Below the pieces are notes generated by a model. It was not told the DNA's origin, ran no database searches, and worked only from the letters and a program-made list of their open reading frames with translations. 64,000 nucleotides of DNA from Stenotrophomonas sp. 610A2 (GTDB lineage: Bacteria; Pseudomonadota; Gammaproteobacteria; Xanthomonadales; Xanthomonadaceae), in assembly GCF_030549615.1 (NCBI RefSeq), contig NZ_CP130832.1, positions 372,001 through 436,000 on the forward strand, given 5' to 3'. Every line of letters starts with the position of its first letter. The stretch's first letter is position 1. The translations under genes and the position numbers were made by a program. Positions 1 to 8,353 of the stretch are shown piece by piece.

Positions 1-13
1 AGGCCCTCGCTTG

Positions 14-337
14 ATGGACGGTGATCCAACGACCGCGCCGTGGTGGGCCGCCGGCGGCGCCTTCGCCCTTTGGGCGGTTCGGGAGATCTGGGGCGTCATC
101 AACAGCCGCAAGAAAGAGCGAACGGAGACGGATGCCAACGTCACCCTGGTTGGCGGGCTGACAGAGCGTATTGATCGTCTTGAGCAGTCGCAGGTCCGGA
201 TGGGCACGCAGCTGGACGAGGAGATCAAGTTGCGACGTGAGGCTCAGGAGGAAGCGCACCGGTTGCGCATGCGAGTACAGACGCTGGAAGGCCTGCTACG
301 CGGACTGGGTGCGGTGATCCCGCCCGAACCGCCGTGA
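14..337 (+). CDS. phage membrane protein with coiled coil, possible holin or lysis accessory
   Basis: About 107 residues starting from ATG at 14; a TTG at 11 is also in frame. There is one hydrophobic segment near residues 10-28 (rich in W, A, G), then a charged region (RKKER) and a long heptad-like helix to the end. One membrane anchor plus a cytoplasmic coiled coil just upstream of the spanin genes suggests a lysis-cassette membrane protein. The family is not recognised. The cassette probably begins left of the window. Confidence 0.55.
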   Translation: MDGDPTTAPWWAAGGAFALWAVREIWGVINSRKKERTETDANVTLVGGLTERIDRLEQSQVRMGTQLDEEIKLRREAQEEAHRLRMRVQTLEGLLRGLGAVIPPEPP

Positions 338-420
338 TGTACCTGGGCATTGGTCTGCTGGCCGGGCTCGTCGTCGCGGCGCTGGCGCACTGGCACGGCG
401 ACATAGGAATGGACCCATGA
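337..420 (+). CDS. 27-residue single-span phage peptide
   Basis: ATG at 337 overlaps the TGA of the upstream gene (TGATG), a sign of translational coupling. The product is a hydrophobic helix (LGIGLLAGLVVAALAH) followed by a short polar tail. Its position in the lysis cassette and its single membrane span suggest a small holin-like or regulatory membrane peptide. Function is unknown; it could also be a non-functional coupled leader. Confidence 0.4.
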   Translation: MYLGIGLLAGLVVAALAHWHGDIGMDP

Positions 421-446
421 CAGCCCTTGTGGGCGTGGAGGTTTGA

Positions 447-725
447 GTGAACGCGCATCGACGCCCGGGCTATGACGCTCTATGGGGATGGTTCGGGCTG
501 AGCTATGCATCCTGGCTTCCGCTGCCACGAGTACTGATGCACGAGATGCCGGACGACTGGCAGGCACGGATGACGGTGCTGCTGGAGGAGTTCGACGCAA
601 CGTTCAAGAACGTCCCGCGCTACGAAGTGCAGATCCAGCTCAAGCAGAACGGGCGGTTCGTACCCATGCCCGAGTGGATCAGCTACCGCCACCCGGACCG
701 GGTAACCATCGAGGGCTTCAAATGA
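447..725 (+). CDS. hypothetical phage protein upstream of Rz
   Basis: GTG start at 447, preceded by GGAGG at a good distance; 92 residues. The first third is aromatic (WGWFGLSYASWLPL) and could touch the membrane. The rest is soluble and ends HPDRVTIEGFK. The stop overlaps the ATG of the Rz gene, so it belongs to the lysis operon. No family is recognised. Confidence 0.6.
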   Translation: MNAHRRPGYDALWGWFGLSYASWLPLPRVLMHEMPDDWQARMTVLLEEFDATFKNVPRYEVQIQLKQNGRFVPMPEWISYRHPDRVTIEGFK

Positions 726-1177
726 ACAGGGTGCACATTCTCGCAGGCCTGCTGCTGTTCCTCGCTGGTTGCCTGTTCGGCCGGGAATGGCGGGATCGCA
801 GCGCAGACATCGCCGCGGGCAAGGAGGAAGTGAAGCAACTCACCAGCCAGGTGCTGGCAGAGCAGGGCGTCCGCGCGCTGGAACAGACCAAGGGCCAGGA
901 GCTGGCCAAGATCGGAGCGAAGCATGAACAAGACCGGGAAGCGGCCGAGGCCGTCCCTGCTGCTGTTGTTGCTGACCTGCGTGCTGGCAACCTCCAGTTG
1001 CGCCGGCAGTGGGCAGCGTGTGAAACCAACCGTGTGTCCGAGTCCGCAGCCGGCATCGCCGAACGTGATGCGCTCGCCGAACTACGAGCAAAGGATCAGG
1101 GCGATCTTGTTCGAATCGGAAGAGACGCAGACGACCAGGTTAAGGCCTGCCAAGCCTCAGTAAGGGTTGGAGGCTGA
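722..1177 (+). CDS. Rz: inner-membrane spanin, Rz-like
   Basis: 151 residues. The N-terminal anchor (HILAGLLLFLAGCLFG) is followed by a long charged alpha-helical periplasmic domain (residues about 25-140). This is the layout of i-spanins, which work with an outer-membrane lipoprotein to fuse inner and outer membranes at the end of phage lysis. A second reading frame inside this gene (924-1163) encodes the matching lipoprotein, which strengthens the call. The start overlaps the upstream stop (ATGA). Confidence 0.85.
   Translation: MNRVHILAGLLLFLAGCLFGREWRDRSADIAAGKEEVKQLTSQVLAEQGVRALEQTKGQELAKIGAKHEQDREAAEAVPAAVVADLRAGNLQLRRQWAACETNRVSESAAGIAERDALAELRAKDQGDLVRIGRDADDQVKACQASVRVGG
924..1163 (+). 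CDS. Rz1: outer-membrane spanin lipoprotein, Rz1-like, embedded in Rz
   Basis: 79 residues in a different frame, lying entirely inside Rz. The basic N-terminus (MNKTGKRPRP) and a leucine-run signal sequence lead to a lipobox-like TSSC around residue 26. A proline-rich stretch follows (PSPQPASP), typical of Rz1 proteins. The mature lipoprotein would sit in the outer membrane and bind the Rz C-terminus. Fully embedded Rz1 genes are known from lambda-like phages. Confidence 0.8.
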   Translation: MNKTGKRPRPSLLLLLLTCVLATSSCAGSGQRVKPTVCPSPQPASPNVMRSPNYEQRIRAILFESEETQTTRLRPAKPQ

Positions 1178-1209
1178 GCCAGCCCTCATGGAGAGGGCTG
1201 GCCGAACCG

Positions 1210-1416
1210 TTAGGGAGCCGGGCAGTCCTCTTGCTTGCAGGCTTCATAGACGGCGAGGCATTGCGCGGGAGGCATGTACAGCGGCGAGCCAGGCGGTGCA
1301 TTTATGCATGTTTGATAGCGGATGGTGCAGAAATCGCACATATCAGCTGCTATGGCGGTGCCGGCGGCAGTGGCCGCGAGGAAAGTAACGGTCTTCAAGA
1401 TCGTCTTGATATTCAC
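1210..1416 (-). CDS. small secreted cysteine-rich protein, possible lysogenic-conversion gene
   Basis: 68 residues on the strand opposite to the late genes. The signal peptide is clear (MNIKTILKTVTFLAATAAGTAIA, split as basic end plus hydrophobic core), with cleavage expected after AIA. The mature part of about 45 residues has six cysteines, suggesting three disulphides in the periplasm. Antisense placement between lysis and packaging genes is typical of a moron expressed in the lysogen. No family recognised. Confidence 0.65.
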   Translation of the reverse strand: MNIKTILKTVTFLAATAAGTAIAADMCDFCTIRYQTCINAPPGSPLYMPPAQCLAVYEACKQEDCPAP

Positions 1417-1544
1417 GTCAGTCCTTTGTTTGCCCGGGAAAGGGCATGGCCGACGCTACACATGGCCTGTGTGCCATTCAATGTGCACCGCCGCAAACGG
1501 TGAGGGTTTGAGACTTGTGGAGAGTCGTTGGTGAGGTTGAGGCG

Positions 1545-1901
1545 ATGAGGCGAAGCAAGAGTGGCAACCACTTGGCGCTTGGACGGCTCAAGACAGGGCA
1601 GCTCAACAAGACAGAGCAAGCGTATGCCGACCGGTTGCGCGCGTTGGAGCAGGCCGGGCAGATCCTCTGGCACAAGTTCGAAGGCATCAAGCTGCGCCTC
1701 GCGGACAACACGTTCTACACCCCTGACTTTGCGGTGCTGGCCGCGGACGGAGTGATGGAGCTGCATGAGGTAAAGGGGTTCTGGCAGGACGATGCCAGGG
1801 CCAAGATCAAGATCGCGGCGGCCATGTTTCCGTTTCGGTTCTTTGCCGTGAAGGTGAAGGCGAAGCGGGAGGGCGGCGGCTGGGATGTAGAGGAATTCTG
1901 A
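1545..1901 (+). CDS. DUF1064-like phage protein, possible nuclease fold
   Basis: 118 residues from ATG 1545, preceded by TTGAGG; an upstream TTG at 1515 is in frame but lacks a good ribosome site. Features: KTEQAYADRLRALEQAGQI, then a YTPDF motif and HEVKGFW with conserved D, E and K positions. That pattern matches DUF1064-type phage proteins, thought to be PD-(D/E)XK-like. It lies upstream of the HNH and terminase genes, which fits a role in DNA processing. The biochemical role is inferred only. Confidence 0.65.
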   Translation: MRRSKSGNHLALGRLKTGQLNKTEQAYADRLRALEQAGQILWHKFEGIKLRLADNTFYTPDFAVLAADGVMELHEVKGFWQDDARAKIKIAAAMFPFRFFAVKVKAKREGGGWDVEEF

Positions 1902-2074
1902 TGAGCACCACATGCAAAGTGCAGGGCCAACTCAACCGCATCGAGAAGAAGCTAGATGCACTGATCGAGGCTCTGGCAGACGGCAGCACAGAAGAGATTC
2001 AAAGAGAAGTGGGCGTGTCCCTGGACGGCGAACCACTTGGTCGTGAGCGTGACCAAACACAAGGACTCGACTGA
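1901..2074 (+). CDS. 57-residue hypothetical phage protein
   Basis: Start overlaps the previous stop (TGATG) and the stop overlaps the next start, so it is in a tightly coupled string of genes. The first half is a probable amphipathic helix (QLNRIEKKLDALIEALA) and the second half is polar. The family is not recognised. Confidence 0.55.
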   Translation: MSTTCKVQGQLNRIEKKLDALIEALADGSTEEIQREVGVSLDGEPLGRERDQTQGLD

Positions 2075-2433
2075 TGCCTTCTTTCGCACCAAGTCACAAG
2101 CCCATGCAGCCCATGGCCCCCGTCTACGAGCCGCCCGGCCAGCAGCCCCCAAGCTATGGGAACGGGAGAGGCGGCAGACCGTGGCGCAGGCTCCGTGACG
2201 CGGTCCTCAGGCGCGACTGCTACCTGTGCCAGTGTCAGGACTGCAAGGCCCTTGGACTTCCATTGTTGGCCGATGAGGTCGATCACATCGTCCCCCTAGC
2301 CGAAGGCGGAACGGACGCAGAGAGCAACCTGCAGGCCATGAACCGCGACTGCCACGCCAAGAAGACGGCGCAAGAGGCGGCGCGCGGCGTGAGGCGGCGA
2401 GTGGAATCCGATTCCGCCCAAGGCGCTCGATAG
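2074..2433 (+). CDS. HNH endonuclease next to terminase
   Basis: 119 residues. Two CxxC-like pairs (CYLC, CQDC) and the core DEVDHIVPL, then NLQAMNRDCHAKKT, form the HNH beta-beta-alpha metal site. HNH proteins directly upstream of the terminase genes in cos-type siphoviruses (HK97 gp74 is the model) stimulate the terminase in cutting cos DNA. Here it lies 184 bp before the small terminase gene, so a packaging role is likely. Confidence 0.85.
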   Translation: MPSFAPSHKPMQPMAPVYEPPGQQPPSYGNGRGGRPWRRLRDAVLRRDCYLCQCQDCKALGLPLLADEVDHIVPLAEGGTDAESNLQAMNRDCHAKKTAQEAARGVRRRVESDSAQGAR

Positions 2434-2616
2434 GAGCGCAAGCGCCAAGCGGAATGAGAACTGGTCGCATCGATCCGTTCCAGAGCACCAAGGATGAGAA
2501 TGGTTCGCAAGAACCCCGGGGGAGGGGGAAAAGTCGAGAGGCTTACATCTCGGACACCGGCCGCCCAGTGGTTTTTTTGCACCGTCAATTCAGAAAATTC
2601 AGTTTTTGAGGTACCC
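2434..2616 (+). other. non-coding gap between HNH and small terminase; candidate cos region
   Basis: No convincing gene start. The stretch holds a G-run (GGGGGAGGGGGAAAAG, near 2518-2533) and an A/T-rich tract before the small terminase gene. In HNH-terminase cos phages the cohesive-end site usually lies close to the small terminase gene. This is a positional guess; the cut site cannot be read from the sequence. Confidence 0.25.
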
Positions 2617-3036
2617 ATGGCCCGTCCCCGCAAGCCGACATCGCTGAAAGTGGTGGCCGGCACGGATCGGCCGGACCGTGATCCGGCGCCTGCCGCCGAT
2701 CTTCCTCTGGTCGAAGACGTACCGCCGCCGCCCGACTGGCTCCCAAATGCGCACGCGCGCAAGGAGTGGGAGCGGTTAGCCCCGATTCTCCACGCCAACA
2801 AGTTGCTGACGGAGGCAGGTCTATCTGCCCTGGGACAGCTGTGTGTCCTGCATGGAAAAACTGTTCAGCTCTATGCCGCAGGTGAAGCGCCGGTTGCATC
2901 GATGGTTGCTCAGTTACGTGGACTGATGAATGACTTCGGGCTGACCCCCGTTGCACAAGGGAAGGTGAAGCCCAATGGCGCCACGGAAAAGCCCGGCAAC
3001 AAGTTCGGGCAACTCGGCCAGCCAGGCGCCCGGTGA
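2617..3036 (+). CDS. terminase small subunit, P27 family
   Basis: 139 residues starting MARPRKPTSLKVV, the usual opening of P27-type small terminases. The helical DNA-binding region includes LPNAHARKEWERLAPIL and a central helix pair. An upstream in-frame start (2494) would add about 40 low-complexity residues and is less likely. The small subunit recognises the phage DNA end and delivers it to the large subunit, whose gene overlaps this one by 62 bp. Confidence 0.85.
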   Translation: MARPRKPTSLKVVAGTDRPDRDPAPAADLPLVEDVPPPPDWLPNAHARKEWERLAPILHANKLLTEAGLSALGQLCVLHGKTVQLYAAGEAPVASMVAQLRGLMNDFGLTPVAQGKVKPNGATEKPGNKFGQLGQPGAR

Positions 3037-4729
3037 TTACGTTGGCATTGCTCTTGCGTATGCCGAAGACGCCGCTGTCAACAAAGGCAAGCGCTATGGT
3101 CGGCTGATCCAGCTTGCGGCAAAGCGGTTCAAAAATGATCTGAAGCGTGGAAAGAAGAAAGGAGCCCCGTTCTACTTTTCGCCAGCGCATGCAAACCACG
3201 TTTGTGCCTGGATCGAGCTGCTGCCTCATGTGGAGGGAAAGTGGGAAACACCGGAGATCCGGCTGCATGCCTCCCACGTGTTTTTCCTCGTTCAGCTATT
3301 TGGCTTCCGCAAGCGCGACGGGAATCGGCGTTTCACCTCTGCGCTGTTTGCTGTTGCACGAAAGAATGCCAAGTCAACGCTAGCGGCAGCGATCTTGCTG
3401 TACTGCGAATGCTGCGAGGATGAGGAGGGGGCGCAAGTAATCTCCGCCGCCACGACTTACTCGCAGGCTTCGATCATCTTCAACGTCGCAAAGCGAATGG
3501 TGGAAAAGACCCCGGATCTGCGCGAGCAGTACGGATTGGAGACCTGGGCTAAGTCCATCAGCCGAGTGGAGATCGGCGCCAGTTTCAAGCCAGTGCATGC
3601 AAAAGCCAGCACTCAGGATGGTTTGAATCCTTCGCACGTGGGCCTAGATGAGATCCACGCGCACAAGACGCCTGATCTGCTTAACGTTCTGCAGTCGGCT
3701 GCTGGTGCGCGCGCTAATCCACTTTGGTTGTTCACCACGACCGAGGGCTACACCAACCCTGGACCTTGGGCTGAAATACGTCAGTTCGCCAAGCAGCTGC
3801 TGGAAGGAGTCTTCAAGGACACCGCAGATCACTATCTCGCAGTGTTCTACGCGGTGGATAAGGACGATAGGGACTTCGACGAGTCGTCTTGGTTCAAAGC
3901 CAATCCGCTCATGGACGTTAATCCCAAGCTCCTGGACGCGATCCGAAAGGAATCCGTCGAAGCCAAGGCGATGCCGTCGAAGCTGGCCGAGTTTCAGATC
4001 AAACGGCTGAACCGCCCAGCATCGCAGGCGAACGGATTCATTCTTCTGCCGAAATGGAAGAAGTGTGCAGGGCTGGTGGACTTAGATCGACTGCGAGATA
4101 TCCCATGTTGGGGCGGTCTGGATCTGGCAAGTACCACCGATTTGACCTCCATGAGGCTCGTCTGGCGGGTTGAAGACCGAATCCTCACGTGGGGGAGGAG
4201 ATGGGTGCCAGAAGAGGCAGTTAAATCGCGCGGGGAGCGCGGGACGGTTCCATATCCGGGTTGGGTTGCCGCCGGTCATATGGAACAGACCGAAGGAGAA
4301 GTGACCGACTACTCCGTGATTGAAGCAGCGATTCTGGATGTCAAGGAGCGCTTCAATCTCCAGGCAATGGCCTTTGACCGATGGAATGCGACAGAGATGG
4401 TCAGTCGCCTGGTGAAGGCTGAAGTTCCGATGGTGGAGTTCATTCAAGGCCCGAAGTCCTACCACCCCGCCATTCGCGAAATGGAAATGGCGTATGTCGC
4501 GGGGAGGCTGGTCTACGCGGAAGACCCAGTGCTGACCTGGTGTGCCTCCAACCTTGTTGTGCGAAGGGATCAGAATTTGAACATGGCGCCGGACAAGCGC
4601 AAGTCGCCTGAAAAGATCGATGACATGACAGCTCTCCTTATGGCGATCGGCCTAAGTATGCCGGCGGACTCCAACGAGGACGGAAGTATGGATGACTGGC
4701 TAAACGACCCCGTGAGGAATGCAAGGTGA
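2975..4729 (+). CDS. terminase large subunit (TerL)
   Basis: 584 residues, the normal length for the HK97/P27-associated family. The ATPase domain has a degenerate Walker A (VARKNAKST, residues about 130-138) and Walker B with catalytic acid (HVGLDEIHAH, about 222). The nuclease domain starts near GGLDLASTTDLT (about 378) with metal-binding Asp. The start lies inside the small terminase gene. The protein cuts and pumps DNA into the prohead through the portal encoded next. Confidence 0.93.
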   Translation: MAPRKSPATSSGNSASQAPGDYVGIALAYAEDAAVNKGKRYGRLIQLAAKRFKNDLKRGKKKGAPFYFSPAHANHVCAWIELLPHVEGKWETPEIRLHASHVFFLVQLFGFRKRDGNRRFTSALFAVARKNAKSTLAAAILLYCECCEDEEGAQVISAATTYSQASIIFNVAKRMVEKTPDLREQYGLETWAKSISRVEIGASFKPVHAKASTQDGLNPSHVGLDEIHAHKTPDLLNVLQSAAGARANPLWLFTTTEGYTNPGPWAEIRQFAKQLLEGVFKDTADHYLAVFYAVDKDDRDFDESSWFKANPLMDVNPKLLDAIRKESVEAKAMPSKLAEFQIKRLNRPASQANGFILLPKWKKCAGLVDLDRLRDIPCWGGLDLASTTDLTSMRLVWRVEDRILTWGRRWVPEEAVKSRGERGTVPYPGWVAAGHMEQTEGEVTDYSVIEAAILDVKERFNLQAMAFDRWNATEMVSRLVKAEVPMVEFIQGPKSYHPAIREMEMAYVAGRLVYAEDPVLTWCASNLVVRRDQNLNMAPDKRKSPEKIDDMTALLMAIGLSMPADSNEDGSMDDWLNDPVRNAR

Positions 4730-6012
4730 AAAGAAACCAGCCGAGAACCGGCATCATGGGTCGAATCGCCGCCTCGATTGATGGCTGGGTGCGTTCATTC
4801 ACGACGAGGGATGAAGAACTGTACGTGGACCGGGAAATGGTCAGCGAGTCAGGCGTTTCGGTCACCCCGCGCGCGGTGCTACAGGTAGATGCGGTCTGGG
4901 CGTGCGTACGATTGATCTCCGAGACGATCGCGACGCTGCCGCTGTCTATCTACGAACGCACCAGTAGCGGCAAGCAGGTGGCAAGCAATCACCCACTACA
5001 TTTCGTCGTGCATGATCAGCCGAATGTCGACTCGACTGCAGCGATCTTCTGGGAGGCCATGATCGTTTCCATGCTGTTGCGTGGTAACGCGCATGCAGAA
5101 AAGTTGTATGCCGGGCAACGAGTCATCGGGTTGCAGTTCTTGGACCCGGGGAGGCTGACGGTGAATCCCGACGCCAAAGGAAACAAGGTCTATACCTACA
5201 AACGTTCGAACGGGACGCTTCGAGTCATTCCTGCGGATCGAATATGGCGGATACCAGGATTCACTCTGGACGGTGAGAACGGGGTCTCGGTAATCGCCTA
5301 CGGCGCAAAGGTGTTCGGAAATGCAATCGCCGCAGATCGTGCGGCGGCGAGGACCTTCAAGAACGGCCTCTTGCAGACGATCTACTACAAGATCAATGCA
5401 TTTCTGAAGCCCGAACAGCGGACCGAGTTCAAAAAGAATCTGCTCGGGGCGATTGAACGCGGCGAGACGCCGCTGCTGGAGGGTGGTACCGATGCCGGCA
5501 CGCTTGGTATCAACCCGGCGGATGCTCAGCTCCTCGAATCTCGGTCTTTCGCTGTTGAGTCGATTTGCCGCTGGTTCCGTGTGCCTCCCTGGATGGTTGG
5601 ACATACCGAGAAGTCGACCAGTTGGGGTACCGGCATCGAGCAACAGATGATTGGTTTCCTGACATTCACGCTTGGGCCTTGGCTTCGACGGATTGAACAG
5701 GCCATCAGCAAGGACCTGATGACGCCGGCCGAGCGGATCAGGTTCTACCCGAAATTCACGGTTGAGGGCCTTCTTCGTGCGGATAGCGCTGGCCGCGCAG
5801 CGTTCTACGGTGTGATGGTTGATAAGGGCATCCTCACCCGCGATGAGGTGCGAGAGCTGGAGGATCGGGCCCCGATGGGCGGCAACGCCGCTGTGCTGAC
5901 GGTGCAATCCGCCATGACCACGCTGGACAGCGTTGGCCAGGCGTCCGATGTAAACCAAGCCAGGGCCGCGATCCGCGCGCTCCTCGGTTTCGACGACGAC
6001 AAGAAGGACTGA
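4726..6012 (+). CDS. portal protein, HK97 family
   Basis: 428 residues. GTG start overlaps the terminase stop (GTGA). Typical portal segments are seen: QVDAVWACVRLISETIATLP near residue 50 and RWFRVPPWMVGH near 285, with STSWGTGIEQQ just after. The ring of portal subunits forms the entry vertex for DNA and the joint for the tail. The charged C-terminal tail ends FDDDKKD. Confidence 0.93.
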   Translation: MKRNQPRTGIMGRIAASIDGWVRSFTTRDEELYVDREMVSESGVSVTPRAVLQVDAVWACVRLISETIATLPLSIYERTSSGKQVASNHPLHFVVHDQPNVDSTAAIFWEAMIVSMLLRGNAHAEKLYAGQRVIGLQFLDPGRLTVNPDAKGNKVYTYKRSNGTLRVIPADRIWRIPGFTLDGENGVSVIAYGAKVFGNAIAADRAAARTFKNGLLQTIYYKINAFLKPEQRTEFKKNLLGAIERGETPLLEGGTDAGTLGINPADAQLLESRSFAVESICRWFRVPPWMVGHTEKSTSWGTGIEQQMIGFLTFTLGPWLRRIEQAISKDLMTPAERIRFYPKFTVEGLLRADSAGRAAFYGVMVDKGILTRDEVRELEDRAPMGGNAAVLTVQSAMTTLDSVGQASDVNQARAAIRALLGFDDDKKD

Positions 6013-6016
6013 CCAC

Positions 6017-6880
6017 ATGACGATCAAGACGCTGCCGGGTGTCCCGGAGGGTCGCCCCTGCGCCGCTGTCAGCAGCCAGATACAGCCGCGAGCCCTTGAC
6101 CGCTGGGAGGCTGGCGTCAGGGCAGCTTCCGACACCGATGCGGAACGGTCCATCAGCATCTACGACGTTATCGGCTACGACTATTGGACCGGCGAAGGCG
6201 TGACGGCCAAGCGGATAGCCGCATCCCTGCGCGGGATGGGGAAGGGCCCGGTTACGGTCAACATCAACAGTCCCGGCGGCGACATGTTCGAAGGCCTGGC
6301 GATCTACAACCTCCTGCGGGAGCACGAGGGCGAGGTCACCGTGAAGGTGCTGGGTCTCGCAGCGTCGGCTGCATCCGTCATCGCAATGGCCGGTGACACC
6401 GTCCAGATCGCGCGCGCCGGCTTCCTGATGATCCACAACGCCTGGGTCGTTGCTGTTGGAAATCGCCATGACCTTGCTGACGTAGCTGCGACGCTCAAGC
6501 CCTTCGATGACGCGATGGCCAGTATCTACGCAGCTCGTACCGGCGCCGAGCAGAAGGCGATGTCGAAGCTGATGGATGCAGAGACCTGGATCGGTGGAGC
6601 CTCTGCAGTCGAGGACGGCTTTGCTGACGAACTGCTTGCCTCGGACCAGGTGGAGAAGGGCGCCGGCAAGGATAACGCCTCCGCGGTGCGCCGTGTGGAA
6701 GCAGGCTTGCGCGCCACCGGCATGCCGAAATCCGAAGCCATGCGCCTGATCAGTGAAATCAAGTCCAGCCGGGGCGATCCCGCTGGCAGCGGTGAGGGTG
6801 ATCCCACCGATAAAGGCCAGAAGGCCATCCGTGTGCAGGCAGATCCCCTGCCTCGCCTCTCGTTCAACCTCCCGCAATAG
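6017..6880 (+). CDS. ClpP-like prohead maturation protease (S14 type)
   Basis: 287 residues. The ClpP signature NINSPGGDMFEGLAIYN is followed by the nucleophile region GLAASAASVIAMAGD and the active-site His in MIHNAW. The first 40 residues and the last 90 extend beyond the ClpP core, and the C-terminal extension may act as an internal scaffold. It lies between portal and capsid genes, the standard place for the protease that removes the capsid delta domain. Confidence 0.9.
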   Translation: MTIKTLPGVPEGRPCAAVSSQIQPRALDRWEAGVRAASDTDAERSISIYDVIGYDYWTGEGVTAKRIAASLRGMGKGPVTVNINSPGGDMFEGLAIYNLLREHEGEVTVKVLGLAASAASVIAMAGDTVQIARAGFLMIHNAWVVAVGNRHDLADVAATLKPFDDAMASIYAARTGAEQKAMSKLMDAETWIGGASAVEDGFADELLASDQVEKGAGKDNASAVRRVEAGLRATGMPKSEAMRLISEIKSSRGDPAGSGEGDPTDKGQKAIRVQADPLPRLSFNLPQ

Positions 6881-6892
6881 GAGCAACACCCA

Positions 6893-8299
6893 ATGAAGTC
6901 CATGAAGCTCTCCGCGACCTTTTTCGTGGTCGTTCTCGCCATCGCTTCGGCGATTCCCCTGTTGGTCGGCGCAACCACAAACCTGACTCTGCCCATCATC
7001 GGTATGAGTCTGCTGGGTAGTGCAGGCGTGGTTGCCCTGGCATCCATGCTGATCAAGCCCAGTGCCACCCGGCAGTTCCGTTGCCACTCGCAGTTTGGCG
7101 ATGTCGGCGAAGACGTCGAAAAGCAGTACAAGCAGGTCAGTGCCGACCTGAAAACTGTCGGTGACCAGCTGAAGTCCTACGCGGAAGTGGCAGCGAAGAA
7201 CTCCGAGCTTTCGTCCGAGACCCGTGCAAAGGTCGACGAAATGCTGACCAAGCAGGGTGAGCTGCAGGCCAACCTTCAGGCGGCCGAACAGAAACTGGCC
7301 AAGATCGAAGCCAATGGTGCCGGCGGTGACGTGCAGCACCAGACGTTTGGCCAGCAGTTCGTGAACGGTGACGAGTTCCAGGCCTTTGCGGCCAAGACCA
7401 CTCCGCGCGGTCGCGTCGACATGACCTTCAGTGCTGCTATCACCTCGGTCACCACGGATACCGATGGCGCGGCTGGTGATCTGGTCACCAGTACCCGTCT
7501 GCCTGGCATCATCGCGCCGCCGGATCGCCGCCTGACGGTGCGCGACCTGATCACCCCGGGCCGTATGGACGGCAACACGCTGGAGTACGTGAAGGAGACC
7601 GGCTTCACCAACAACGCTGCGCCGGTTGCCGAGGGAGCAAAGAAGCCGGAGTCCACCCTGAAGTTCGACTTGGTGAGCACCACCGCCAAAGTGGTCGCGC
7701 ACTACATGAAGGCTTCGCGCCAGATCCTCAGTGATGCCTCTCAGCTGGCGAGCTACATCGATGGTCGGCTTCGCTACGGTCTGGCCTTCAAGGAGGAACA
7801 GCAGCTTTTGAACGGCGACGGCACCGGCCAGAACCTGTTGGGCATCATCCCGCAGGCCACCGCTTATTCCGCGCCGTTCGCACCGACCGATGCCACGGTG
7901 ATCGACAAGATCCGCCTGGCCATGCTGCAGGCGCAGCTGGCTGAGTTCCCAGCCAGTGGCATCGTACTGAACCCGATCGACTGGGCCCGAGTTGAGCTGG
8001 AGAAGGACACCACCGGTCGCTACATCATCGGAAATCCGCAGGGCGTCATTGGCGCCACGCTGTGGAACCTGCCGGTGGTCACTACCCAGGCAATCGCTGA
8101 GGACAAGTTCCTCACCGGTGCGTTCAAGCTGGGCGCTCAGGTGTTCGACCGCTGGCAGGCGCGCGTCGAGGTGGCCACCGAGAACGAAGACGACTTCGTG
8201 AAGAACTTGGTGACCATCCTCGCCGAAGAGCGTCTGGCCTTGGCTGTGTACCGTCCGCAGGCCTTCATCTACGGCGACCTGGGCAACGTGGGCCCGTAA
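6893..8299 (+). CDS. major capsid protein, HK97 fold, with unusual hydrophobic N-terminus
   Basis: 468 residues. From about residue 60 it has a coiled-coil delta domain rich in K, E and Q. The HK97 core follows, with the N-arm, LPGIIAPPDRRLTVRDLI and LNGDGTGQNLLGI motifs. The odd part is residues 1-52, which contain two membrane-like hydrophobic stretches (FFVVVLAIASAIPLLVG and IIGMSLLGSAGVVALASML) ahead of the delta domain. An internal Met near residue 50 would remove them. The ribosome site before 6893 (AGGAGC) favours the long form. Confidence 0.9.
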   Translation: MKSMKLSATFFVVVLAIASAIPLLVGATTNLTLPIIGMSLLGSAGVVALASMLIKPSATRQFRCHSQFGDVGEDVEKQYKQVSADLKTVGDQLKSYAEVAAKNSELSSETRAKVDEMLTKQGELQANLQAAEQKLAKIEANGAGGDVQHQTFGQQFVNGDEFQAFAAKTTPRGRVDMTFSAAITSVTTDTDGAAGDLVTSTRLPGIIAPPDRRLTVRDLITPGRMDGNTLEYVKETGFTNNAAPVAEGAKKPESTLKFDLVSTTAKVVAHYMKASRQILSDASQLASYIDGRLRYGLAFKEEQQLLNGDGTGQNLLGIIPQATAYSAPFAPTDATVIDKIRLAMLQAQLAEFPASGIVLNPIDWARVELEKDTTGRYIIGNPQGVIGATLWNLPVVTTQAIAEDKFLTGAFKLGAQVFDRWQARVEVATENEDDFVKNLVTILAEERLALAVYRPQAFIYGDLGNVGP

Positions 8300-8353
8300 C
8301 CCGCTGTTCCAAGCAGCCCGGCCCGCCAAAAGCGGGCTGGGCAGGAGAGCATC

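Noticed and set aside
1413..1913. 166-codon minus-strand ORF opposite the DUF1064-like gene
   Set aside because: The plus-strand gene has conserved motifs and coupled neighbours; the minus product shows none.
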